Made by a program: the position numbers and the translations under genes. Shown one piece after another: positions 33,081 through 41,162 of a stretch of DNA of 64,000 nt (the stretch's first letter is position 1; each line of letters starts with the position of its first letter). The stretch spans positions 1 through 64,000 of the forward strand of contig CAIXBR010000092.1 of NCBI GenBank assembly GCA_903917735.1, read 5' to 3'. The notes beneath the pieces are model-generated. The model searched no databases, had not been told where the DNA came from, and saw only the letters and a list, made by a program, of their open reading frames with translations. This DNA is from an uncultured Elusimicrobia bacterium. GTDB taxonomy: Bacteria > Elusimicrobiota > Elusimicrobia > Elusimicrobiales > UBA9959.

Positions 33081-33165
33081 GTTTTAGTCGAAACAGTTTC
33101 CTGCAACATCTACCTGCGCAAGGCGGGGGGAAGGTCAGTATCGGCAGATTTTGAATTGGATTTGG

Positions 33166-33948
33166 CTACAACTTTTCGAAAATTAGCACTATGTCGTAGT
33201 AATCAATCTGACATGTGTTACTGTGCAGGCATTTCAGTTCTTCCTGGAGGGAGCCAATGGCGTTCAAGTTCTGGTTGCTGGTTATCGCTTTAACCACCCC
33301 GGCATTAAATAGCATTTTCCCAAAGTTCTCTTTTTGGATTTTTGAATGCGTGGGAAGTTTGAGCAGTTCTCGATGCGCGAGCCGGAAACCGGAGTCGATA
33401 AAAGCTCTGGTCGTATGTCTTTCCAATTCCGAACTTGGTCCCCTTTTGTAAAATTTTACAAATTGCTCGCTAATATAGGCATATGACTTTATCACCGGAT
33501 TCGTTTGTATGGAAAAGGACTCGACTACGATAACGATGCCTTTTTGCGGAAGTAGTCTGGAGGCCTCGCGGCATAACTGGTCTTTCTCGGGATAGTGCTG
33601 GAAAACAAAACGGAAAAACAGGCAATCGGTGGTCTTTTTATATGTCGCTAACGCGATATTAATAAAGTTAACATCCGAATTGGGAAATTTCGCCAATGTT
33701 TTGTCATAAAAATATTTCTCCGGTTCCAACCCATCGACGCTGAACGCGGAATCCTTTTTTAAGGCTACAGTCAAGTCTCCCGACCCAAACCCAACATCGA
33801 CGAGATGTCTGACTTTGAAATTGGAAAGGTATTTTTGGATGGCCTCTACTTCAAAAGGGTTAATGACGCCAAATTGAAGTTCGAAAAGCTTATACCACTC
33901 ATTGAGAATGTTCTCATCGTTCGTTGCGCGTTCAAACATTGATTTCAT
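33166..33948 (-). CDS. Class I SAM-dependent methyltransferase
   Basis: The 260-residue protein has motif I HLVDVGFGSGDLTVAL (about residues 48-64), an acidic loop in VDGLEPEKYF, and a post-I strand CLFFRFVFQHYPEKDQL with the usual LLPQKGIVIVVES block near 135. The substrate is unknown. It is transcribed away from the MFS/ATP-grasp/kinase operon, with starts about 90 bp apart, and a shared AT-rich promoter region between (TATAAT at 34020-34025). It is not closely similar to the methyltransferase at 27177. Confidence 0.75.
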   Translation of the reverse strand: MKSMFERATNDENILNEWYKLFELQFGVINPFEVEAIQKYLSNFKVRHLVDVGFGSGDLTVALKKDSAFSVDGLEPEKYFYDKTLAKFPNSDVNFINIALATYKKTTDCLFFRFVFQHYPEKDQLCREASRLLPQKGIVIVVESFSIQTNPVIKSYAYISEQFVKFYKRGPSSELERHTTRAFIDSGFRLAHRELLKLPTHSKIQKENFGKMLFNAGVVKAITSNQNLNAIGSLQEELKCLHSNTCQIDYYDIVLIFEKL

Positions 33949-34040
33949 TTTATAATTAGGGGTTGGAGACGATTCCGGGATAAGAGCCGCAGCTTTTCGT
34001 ATACAATTATTTAATTATATATAATACTTTGATTTCGAAA

Positions 34041-35219
34041 ATGAAAAATAAAACTATTTTTCTGTCCACAGCGGCGAATATGCTTGCCGGCGGGATGTTC
34101 TTCCTTTTGCTGCTCATTGCGGTTGAGCCTGCGTATAAAAACACGTTGGGGAATGCCCTGGCGCTATCGTCTCTTCTTGTTACGCTCACTCAGGTCGGCA
34201 GATTATTGTCGTCTTCTATCGCCGCGGCGTTTTCCCGCTCAAAGCAGCCTCTGGGGCTTTTTTGCGCCTTTCTGTCCCTGGGTCTGGCGTTTTTCCTGTT
34301 ATACCTCTCAATTCACATGAAGTTGCCTATGCTTATCCTAGTAAGCGCTATTTTTATGGGGCTTGGGCATTCCTTATCAAATATAGAACTGAGGACTATC
34401 GCCACAACAAGTACCCCTGCGGTCTCCTTAAGCGAGTTTACCGTCTATTCTTTTATCGGGTGGTTTTTGGGTTTAAGCGCCGTCGGAGCGTTTTCGGCTC
34501 GTTTTAGTTTCGAAACTATCTCCCTTCTTGCGGCCATAGTCCCAGCGCCGCTTATGGTTATAATAAGCAAAACTCGGCACACAGCGGCGGATCCCGGTGA
34601 CAAAGGCCTCTCTTTAATAAATCTTTCCGGCCTGACAAAAATAGACCGCGGCAATATGTTCTGGATCTGGATGGGTGCTTTCCTCAATTCGCTGCAGGTC
34701 ACATTGTTCAACGCGTCGATAGTAGTTTTCATCAAAGCCAATCTGAGCCTGAGCAATATAGGGTTAAGTCTAGTGTTAGCGCCCGTTTTCTTTGCCGGTC
34801 TTTTTCTGCTTCCTGCCAGAGTTAGAAAACAATTTGAACCGATCCCCAACAAATCGCTTTGGCAAAGTGTGCAGGGTTTTAGACTCTTGTCGACTTTGAT
34901 CGTGCTTACGACCACTTCGCTTTGGGTCGCGCTTGCCGCCCTTCCATTCTTCGGATTACTGATGAATATGGGAGCGATCTGTCAGTTAAGGGCGGCAAGG
35001 GAGATGCTGGGCAAGGAACATCAGAAAATAACGCACTCAGTTATGGAAATTGCTGTCGTCGCGGGGGGATTTGCCGTTACGATGCTGAATTTTACCGGCC
35101 TATCCACCCGTGGTTTGATCTCGCTTATCGCGCTTATGATTGCGGCTTGGTTCATAGTCCCAAAGCTGGGTGGCGGTTTTAAGGACCTTAGGTTGGAAAA
35201 AACCGATATGGGGAGCTAA
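34041..35219 (+). CDS. MFS-type transporter
   Basis: The ATG at 34041 is preferred over an upstream TTG; neither has a clear ribosome-binding site. About 12 hydrophobic helices are visible in 392 residues, beginning IFLSTAANMLAGGMFFLLLL. The loop 2-3 motif is weak (RLLSSSIAAAFSRSKQPLG), so the subfamily is unclear. Only two bases separate its stop from the ATP-grasp start. MFS plus ATP-grasp pairs occur where a small peptide is made and exported (for example BacD/BacE of bacilysin); that parallel is inference. Confidence 0.72.
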   Translation: MKNKTIFLSTAANMLAGGMFFLLLLIAVEPAYKNTLGNALALSSLLVTLTQVGRLLSSSIAAAFSRSKQPLGLFCAFLSLGLAFFLLYLSIHMKLPMLILVSAIFMGLGHSLSNIELRTIATTSTPAVSLSEFTVYSFIGWFLGLSAVGAFSARFSFETISLLAAIVPAPLMVIISKTRHTAADPGDKGLSLINLSGLTKIDRGNMFWIWMGAFLNSLQVTLFNASIVVFIKANLSLSNIGLSLVLAPVFFAGLFLLPARVRKQFEPIPNKSLWQSVQGFRLLSTLIVLTTTSLWVALAALPFFGLLMNMGAICQLRAAREMLGKEHQKITHSVMEIAVVAGGFAVTMLNFTGLSTRGLISLIALMIAAWFIVPKLGGGFKDLRLEKTDMGS

Positions 35220-35221
35220 TA

Positions 35222-36151
35222 ATGAAATTCTACTGGATAGATGCTCTTAATGAATACGAAAATACGATAACAAACGGCGTCCTGAGGGTTTTTGAAACAA
35301 TCTATAAGCCGTATGCCAGAGAAAATGGTTTTGAGTTCGAATATATTGATGCGGCCGGCATCGTACCGGCCTCCTCCGGTAAAAACATGATCTTGTATGA
35401 GGGGAAGGATATCCTGCAAAACCAAGCCTCCGTGTTTATTTCTTATGCCAATGCGCAGCCTCAACTGGAAAAAATCCTGGAATCTGTCACGCGCATTGCG
35501 TATCAGAGCAACACTTGGACCATAGCGAACCGTACAGGGAAGGGGATATTCCTGGACAAGGACAAATTCGCCGGGATTTCAATGGCAAGAGAACTGGGGG
35601 TGCCGGTGCTTCCTACGGTCATTATTCCATCCAATAAAAAAAGCCGCACTTTAATAAAAGATATAGAAGCTGTTTTGGGGGCCTATCCATATATCGTAAA
35701 GCCTAAAGAGATGCTGGCGGGGATAGGCATTATTAAAATTGACAGTGCTGAATCGTTTAAATCAATTCTTGATATCGTGGGGCAATCCGCCAAAGATTAT
35801 ATCGCCCAGCCATTTATTGGGGATGCGCGGGATTACCGGGTGTATACGGACTGCGGCAAGGTCATCGCCTGCCTGCAGCGGCAGCCCGCAGATGGGGAGT
35901 ATCTTGCCAGCATTTCTCGCTCCGGGAAAGGGGCGGGAGTCACGGCCCCCGAAAACATCGCGGCTTTAACGGAGACAATAGCGGGGGCTTTCGGCGGCGA
36001 TTATTTATGCGTTGACTGGCTGGCGGCCGGAGATAAATTCTGGTTTTCAGAAATTGAGAGCGGTGGTGGTTTCTCGGCCTTACCGGAGCCCGAAAGGGGA
36101 CGGGTGGCTAAGGCTTTTTTCAACTCGAATAGGAAAGGAAGCGTTAAGTGA
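35222..36151 (+). CDS. ATP-grasp ligase (RimK-like)
   Basis: The 309-residue protein has the ATP-grasp order: N-terminal Rossmann-like part, FLDKDKFAGISMARELGVPV (about 112-131), the ATP-binding strand and loop YIVKPKEMLAGIGIIKID (about 158-175), YIAQPFIGDARDYRVYTDCG (about 195-214) with the RxY/DxR pattern, and the metal-binding end VDWLAAG ... WFSEIESGGGF where Glu and Ser replace the usual EVN. These enzymes join a carboxylate to an amine through acyl phosphate. Candidates are dipeptide, peptide-tail or graspetide-type ligation. It overlaps the kinase start (GTGA). Confidence 0.82.
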   Translation: MKFYWIDALNEYENTITNGVLRVFETIYKPYARENGFEFEYIDAAGIVPASSGKNMILYEGKDILQNQASVFISYANAQPQLEKILESVTRIAYQSNTWTIANRTGKGIFLDKDKFAGISMARELGVPVLPTVIIPSNKKSRTLIKDIEAVLGAYPYIVKPKEMLAGIGIIKIDSAESFKSILDIVGQSAKDYIAQPFIGDARDYRVYTDCGKVIACLQRQPADGEYLASISRSGKGAGVTAPENIAALTETIAGAFGGDYLCVDWLAAGDKFWFSEIESGGGFSALPEPERGRVAKAFFNSNRKGSVK

Positions 36152-38838
36152 TCTCCAATGATATTGTGGAGGCAAGGGAATTAACCAACAATCTTGCGGT
36201 ATCCTTCCTGATAATCGGCATATCTGTTTTTGTCTTGCTGGTGTATGCGTCATACAATCCCAAATTCGACACTACGTTGGAGGATAATATTTCCAAAGTC
36301 ACTATCATTGGGGATAATGACAGGGTAATAAAACAAGGCGGGCTGGAAATACTCTCAAATATCCCGCCAAACGGAAAAATACTTTCTTTTGTCGTCAATA
36401 ATCCAGCCAATACCGGAGAATTAGGTTCCTCACAGGCTTTATACCTCACCCCGATGCAAAGCCCCTTCCGGATAAAAAGCAAAAATTCCGTATTGCTGAG
36501 CGACGGTGATTTCGACAATAATATCCCGCCAAAAGCCCTTGATATACTTTATTCTTTAGCTCCTTTGGAGACAAATCCTTCGATGATAGTGGAAACCAGG
36601 CTTTCCTCGTTGAGCGGAAGTCATTTGGTATTTATGAAGCGGTCGGGTTTTGGCAGATATGAGCGCTTGGCGATAACTAGGTTCGCCAAAACTTTCCTTA
36701 CCAATACAGGGAATTTAACATTGGCAGCGGCTTTCCTGGCCTTTGCCGCGATTTTGTTTTTGTCCTGGCTCAATATGGGAAAAAGCAAAAAGTTGTTTTT
36801 TCTGATGACGGCAACTGTTTTTCAGTCCTGGATAGCGATGTGGTTTAGTCGCGAGATCTATAGTATCCTTACTGATGCCAACTACATACATAAGATAAGC
36901 TTTGTGGTATATTTTTTGTTCTTTTCCGCTTATGGCTTTTTCCTTAGGGAATCAGCCACGGGGAAAATATTGAACAGAGTATATTTGGTTTTTTCCACCG
37001 CTGGCATTCTCGCCGCAGTCATCCTGGTTGGTTCGGGTTTGTTCTGCCCCCTGGCCACAGGATTTCAGATTTATAAATACTTCCTGTGCCTTGCGCTCCT
37101 GGGTTATTTTGCGTTTGCGATTATGGGGACGTTGTCAGCCTGGAGAGAGAAGACAAAATCGTCTACTTTTTATGTTTTGCTGCCAACCGCCGCCTGGATT
37201 ATCGCAATTGGACATGGAAATGATATTTTAAGGGTTTATTCTTTGGCTTTGTCTCCATACAATCTCGGGCCATACTCGTTTTTTCTCGCGCTTAATCTTT
37301 ACATGACAAACATGGCATATTACATCTACATGCATCATCAGCAGACATTAATAAGGGAGCGGGACAACTCCCGGCTTGTCGCGATAGGCGAACTCTCCGC
37401 GCAGGTGGTTCATGATATCCGCTCGCCGCTGGCCGCGCTGGACGCGGCGTTGAGGAACACAACCCAACTACCGGAAAAGCAGCGTGTTATCGTACGGCAT
37501 GCGGTCAACCGCATACGTGATATCGCCAATAACCTTCTCGAAAAGAACCGGCAGCAAACGCGGGGCGCGAGCGCCGCAGATTTCGCTACCGGCGGTCATG
37601 TCGCCGGAGAGTCTCGAGATGTGTACCTGCTTTCAAGCCTGATGGATCCGGTTATCACAGAAAAACGCCTCTCATTCGAATCAAAGCCCGGGATCAATAT
37701 CGATTTTAAACTGACACCGGAATCCTACGGTCTATTCGCCAGGATCCAGCCGGTTGAATTCAGGCGCATGATCTCTAATCTGGTCAATAATGCCGTTGAA
37801 GTGTTGGGCGATAAGGGTGCGGTTAATGTGGGCTTAACTCATGAAAACGGAAATATCATTTTGACCGTAGCCGACAACGGCAAAGGAATACCGCCTGAAA
37901 TCCTGGCAAAGCTCGGGCAAAAAGGTGAGACCCATGGTAAAGCCGGCGGCTCCGGGCTGGGTTTATTCCATGCCAGAACCACTGCGGAAAGTTGGGGCGG
38001 CAGCCTGGTAATTACTTCGGAACTGGGCAAAGGGACCACTGTTGCAATAGAACTGCCCAAAGCCGAAGCTCCGGCAGAATTCGTACCGTTATTGGAGCTT
38101 GCCCCAGGCAGACCGGTTGTAGTGCTGGACGATGACGCGAGCATTCATCAGGTTTGGCAGGGCCGGTTTGAATCGGCGAGGGTTAAGGAACATGATATTG
38201 AAGTAATCAATTTCAGCGATCCGGATAAACTGCGCGAATGGGTAAGACGCAACACGGCAAAGGCTGAACATGCGGTTTATCTGTTTGATTATGAACTTGT
38301 GGGGTGTAAAGAAACCGGGTTAGGCCTGGCTGAAGAACTGGGATTATGCCGCAGAACGATATTAGTGACCAGCCGCTGTGAAGAAGATCGGATAATTAAG
38401 GAGTCCAAGCGGCTTAAAATGCGGATGATCCCCAAAGGACTGGCAAGTCTGGTGCCGATAACAATTCAGGAATCCACAGAAGAAGTGAAAATAATCACTT
38501 CTGCCGGTCCTGTGGACGCGGTTTTGGTAGATGACGATGTTCTGGTCCGTATGAATTGGGAAGCGTCAGCGGAATTGAAAGGCATAAAACTTAAAATATT
38601 CAAGGATCCCGCTGAATTTGTGGCACAGGCCGGGCAATTCCCGAAAGAGACGGCCATTTATCTGGATTCGGAACTGGGTGAAGACAGTGAAGGCGGCGAG
38701 ATCAAAGGCGAAGATATCGCCCAAGATCTTCATGCTAAAGGGTTCACCAATATAACTCTTGAAACAGGGCGCCTGCCGGAAAAATTCGCGCATTTGCCCT
38801 GGCTTAAAGTAACGGACAAAGATTCGCCCTGGAGCTGA
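36148..38838 (+). CDS. Hybrid histidine kinase with membrane sensor and two receiver-like domains
   Basis: A GTG start overlaps the ATP-grasp stop. An N-terminal helix, a periplasmic domain (about residues 35-185) and seven or so helices (190-400) form the sensor. The DHp box VVHDIRSPLAALDAAL lies near 420, N box NLVNNAVEVL, G1 DNGKGIPPEI and G2 SGLGLFHART follow. Two receiver-like domains end the protein: about 655-775 (VVVLDDDASIH ... VYLFDYELVG) and about 788-896 (AVLVDDDVLVRMNWE ... IYLDSELGED ... LPWLKVTDK). Both keep an acidic pocket and a central Asp. The adjacent convergent sigma-54 regulator is the likely partner. This is the complete paralogue of the kinases at 7156 and 27923. Confidence 0.87.
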   Translation: MISNDIVEARELTNNLAVSFLIIGISVFVLLVYASYNPKFDTTLEDNISKVTIIGDNDRVIKQGGLEILSNIPPNGKILSFVVNNPANTGELGSSQALYLTPMQSPFRIKSKNSVLLSDGDFDNNIPPKALDILYSLAPLETNPSMIVETRLSSLSGSHLVFMKRSGFGRYERLAITRFAKTFLTNTGNLTLAAAFLAFAAILFLSWLNMGKSKKLFFLMTATVFQSWIAMWFSREIYSILTDANYIHKISFVVYFLFFSAYGFFLRESATGKILNRVYLVFSTAGILAAVILVGSGLFCPLATGFQIYKYFLCLALLGYFAFAIMGTLSAWREKTKSSTFYVLLPTAAWIIAIGHGNDILRVYSLALSPYNLGPYSFFLALNLYMTNMAYYIYMHHQQTLIRERDNSRLVAIGELSAQVVHDIRSPLAALDAALRNTTQLPEKQRVIVRHAVNRIRDIANNLLEKNRQQTRGASAADFATGGHVAGESRDVYLLSSLMDPVITEKRLSFESKPGINIDFKLTPESYGLFARIQPVEFRRMISNLVNNAVEVLGDKGAVNVGLTHENGNIILTVADNGKGIPPEILAKLGQKGETHGKAGGSGLGLFHARTTAESWGGSLVITSELGKGTTVAIELPKAEAPAEFVPLLELAPGRPVVVLDDDASIHQVWQGRFESARVKEHDIEVINFSDPDKLREWVRRNTAKAEHAVYLFDYELVGCKETGLGLAEELGLCRRTILVTSRCEEDRIIKESKRLKMRMIPKGLASLVPITIQESTEEVKIITSAGPVDAVLVDDDVLVRMNWEASAELKGIKLKIFKDPAEFVAQAGQFPKETAIYLDSELGEDSEGGEIKGEDIAQDLHAKGFTNITLETGRLPEKFAHLPWLKVTDKDSPWS

Positions 38839-38839
38839 G

Positions 38840-39034
38840 CTATTTCTCTTCTAACTCGGACAGGCAGTTTAAAATGTCCTGCGCGGCTTCTTTCATAAAA
38901 ACGAGCATTTCCTTTCGTTTTTGTGGGGTGTATCCCTGAAAGAGTTCCGCCGCGCCTTTCAGGCTTCCGCATCTTGAACGGATCTTGTGAAGCGGCTTTT
39001 CCAGTTTATTGTTTGGTTCCATCCGGATCGCCAT
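38840..39034 (-). CDS. Short helical protein overlapping the regulator gene
   Basis: The ATG lies inside the 3' end of the response-regulator gene (29-base overlap), so it is cotranscribed with it. The 64 residues end in a conserved helix-turn-helix-like pair (KGAAELFQGYTPQKRKEMLV, FMKEAAQDILNCLSEL) that recurs at 26943-27173. Conservation of the amino-acid sequence in two loci supports translation. It may be a small partner of the kinase or regulator; no family is recognised. Confidence 0.6.
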   Translation of the reverse strand: MAIRMEPNNKLEKPLHKIRSRCGSLKGAAELFQGYTPQKRKEMLVFMKEAAQDILNCLSELEEK

Positions 39035-40373
39035 CCTTGTTCATCGGCTCAAACTTCTTCAGTCTGGCATAAAGCAGATTTGTGGATATCTTAAGCCCGG
39101 CCATGGTCTTGCTTTTATTGCCGCTGTTCTCCCGTAGATTGCGCCGGATAATTTCATAACTGAAAAGTTCCGCGGCGCTATCCAGACCGTTGTCCACGGC
39201 ATAGCGGTACTGTGTATCCGTAAGGAAGCCGCCTGCGGGCAGGGCTTTGATCTCCTGATTAAGATGTTTGCGGACGGTTTCAAGCGTCACACGGGTTTCC
39301 GCGCCTGAAACAAGCAGTTCAACCAGCTTTTTTAATTCACGCGCGTTGCCCGGCCAGGCATACTTAAGCATAAAAGCTTTTGCGTCCGGCGCGAATGAAA
39401 GCTGCATTTCTCCACGCATAAAGCGCCGTATGAGCGGGAAAATATCGTTATTTCTGTCCGCCAATGGTTTTAGATTCACAGTCAAGCCGTGTATCCTCTG
39501 GAAAAAGTCCAGCCGCAGCCTGCCCTGTGTTATGAGCGTTTGAAGATCTTCCAGTGTGGCGCTTATGATGCGAAAATCCGAATGCTCGGGCTTGTCCGCG
39601 CCCAGCGGGTAAAACGAGTGTTCCTCGATGGCTTTAAGCAGCTTGGCCTGCATATTAAGGCTCATGGAGCCTATCTCATCAAGGAACAGAGTCCCGTTAT
39701 GGGCCTGTAACAGGCGGCCTTTTCTGGCTTCAGCCGCCCCGGTGAAAGCGCCTTTCTTGCAGCCAAACAACTCGGCCTCCAATAAGTCCTCGGTGTATGC
39801 CGAGCAGTTCAGGGCGACAAACTCTCCGGCGCGGCCTGAATGGTTATGTATTATTTCAGCCAGACAGGTTTTGCCTGTGCCGGTTGGACCCAAAATTAAA
39901 ATGGGAGAGCCGGAAGCCGCATATTTAAGCGCTTCAGACACATTTGCGCGCGTAGCGGGGTCTTCGGTTATAAATTCTTCGGAGAACACCTTGCCAATAT
40001 TTCCGCTTTTTCCGCGTTGTAAATATTTGGCGATAACCGCGCTGATATTGGCCTTTTCGTTGCCTTTGATATAGAAGTCATCGCACCCTAATGCGTATGC
40101 CTTATTTATTATCTCGTCGGAATCGGAACTGGTCATCACTACCGAATATAAACATTTTGCCTTGGCATCAGCGATCAATTTGAGGCCTGAATAATTGTCG
40201 TCAGAGCCCAGCATCAGGTCCAGGAAACACAGGTCGTAAGAGCCTGAGGCTAGTTTCTTCCTGGCGGTCTTTTTGTCCTTAGCGAAGTCCACGCTATGGC
40301 CGGTTAAGTGGCTAGCCATAACTTCACGCGCCAGATTTTCATCCTCAACCAAAAGGATCTTCAATTCATTCAT
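39006..40373 (-). CDS. Sigma-54-dependent response regulator (NtrC type)
   Basis: Residues 1-118 are a receiver: Asp11/Glu12, phosphoacceptor Asp52 (CFLDLMLG), Thr81 and Lys103. Residues 130-360 are an AAA+ enhancer-binding domain with Walker A GPTGTGKT (162-169), the sigma-54 contact loop GAFTGA (208-213), Walker B GTLFLDEIGS (227-236) and an Arg finger region. The C-terminus (about 400-445) is a Fis-like helix-turn-helix (SKTMAGLKISTNLLYARLKK). It is the only sigma-54 activator seen here and is next to the hybrid kinase, so it probably binds the TCTCA-N3-TGAGA sites at 21.6 and 31.1 kb. The Nif3-like gene ends 11 bp upstream. Confidence 0.93.
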   Translation of the reverse strand: MNELKILLVEDENLAREVMASHLTGHSVDFAKDKKTARKKLASGSYDLCFLDLMLGSDDNYSGLKLIADAKAKCLYSVVMTSSDSDEIINKAYALGCDDFYIKGNEKANISAVIAKYLQRGKSGNIGKVFSEEFITEDPATRANVSEALKYAASGSPILILGPTGTGKTCLAEIIHNHSGRAGEFVALNCSAYTEDLLEAELFGCKKGAFTGAAEARKGRLLQAHNGTLFLDEIGSMSLNMQAKLLKAIEEHSFYPLGADKPEHSDFRIISATLEDLQTLITQGRLRLDFFQRIHGLTVNLKPLADRNNDIFPLIRRFMRGEMQLSFAPDAKAFMLKYAWPGNARELKKLVELLVSGAETRVTLETVRKHLNQEIKALPAGGFLTDTQYRYAVDNGLDSAAELFSYEIIRRNLRENSGNKSKTMAGLKISTNLLYARLKKFEPMNKDGDPDGTKQ

Positions 40374-40384
40374 GGATTTTCTGC

Positions 40385-41140
40385 CTATGCCGGGTTCGGG
40401 ATGTCTATGAACTCGGTCTTCACTTTGAATTTCTTCTCAAGCAACGCGGCCAGCGCTATCACTCCGGGCTTTTCGCTGTTGTAGTGGCCCGCGGCTATGA
40501 AGTTGGAGCGGGTTTCCCTGGCGTATTCCTGCGTCGTCTCATGTACTTCCCCTGTAATATAGAGGTCGAGTCCGGCCTGCACGGCCTGGTCGAACATGCG
40601 GGCGCCGCCGCCGCTCACCACACCTATGGTACGTATCTTGTCCGCGCCGAAGCGGAAGCACAGCGGTTCTGCGTCAAGTTTTATGGCGAGCGCGGCGGCT
40701 ATGTCGCCCATTCCTGCGGCCTTGGGCAGGGCACCGCGGCAGCCTATGGTTTCCCCGTCGAAGTGTCCGAACGGCTTAATGTCGCGGGCTCCGAGCAACT
40801 TGAGCAACTGGGCGTTATTGCCTACCGCCAGGTGCTTGTCCAGCGGCAGGTGCCAGGCGCAGAAGGAAAGGTCGTTCTTGACCAGCGTCTCCAGTTTGCG
40901 TTTGAACGGGCCAGTGAAAGGCTGGGAGCGGCCCCAGAGCAGGCCGTGGTGGACTATCAGCATGTCCGCCCCGCAGGCGGCGGCGCGCTTTATGCATTCC
41001 AGCGAAGCCGAGACGCCGAAGGCTATTTTCTTCACTTCGGGGCGGCCCTCGAACTGTAGCCCGTTCTGCGACGAGTCCTTGATCTTCCCGGAATCCAGGT
41101 AGGAATCAACAAAAGAAACTATCTTATCCCTGTCGGCCAT
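40385..41140 (-). CDS. Nif3-like dinuclear metal-centre protein
   Basis: The 251-residue protein carries the metal-binding motifs of the Nif3/YbgI (DUF34) family: HHGLLWG near residue 64, WHLPLDKH near 96 and the C-terminal GHYNSEKPG near 215. The family forms hexamers with two metal ions per subunit; the reaction is not settled (it is often mislabelled GTP cyclohydrolase I type 2). The insert-free length indicates the short bacterial form. CTCC-rich upstream sequence gives an AGGAGGGG ribosome-binding site. It may share a transcript with the regulator downstream. Confidence 0.88.
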   Translation of the reverse strand: MADRDKIVSFVDSYLDSGKIKDSSQNGLQFEGRPEVKKIAFGVSASLECIKRAAACGADMLIVHHGLLWGRSQPFTGPFKRKLETLVKNDLSFCAWHLPLDKHLAVGNNAQLLKLLGARDIKPFGHFDGETIGCRGALPKAAGMGDIAAALAIKLDAEPLCFRFGADKIRTIGVVSGGGARMFDQAVQAGLDLYITGEVHETTQEYARETRSNFIAAGHYNSEKPGVIALAALLEKKFKVKTEFIDIPNPA

Positions 41141-41162
41141 AACCCCTCCTTGAACAGCTTAG

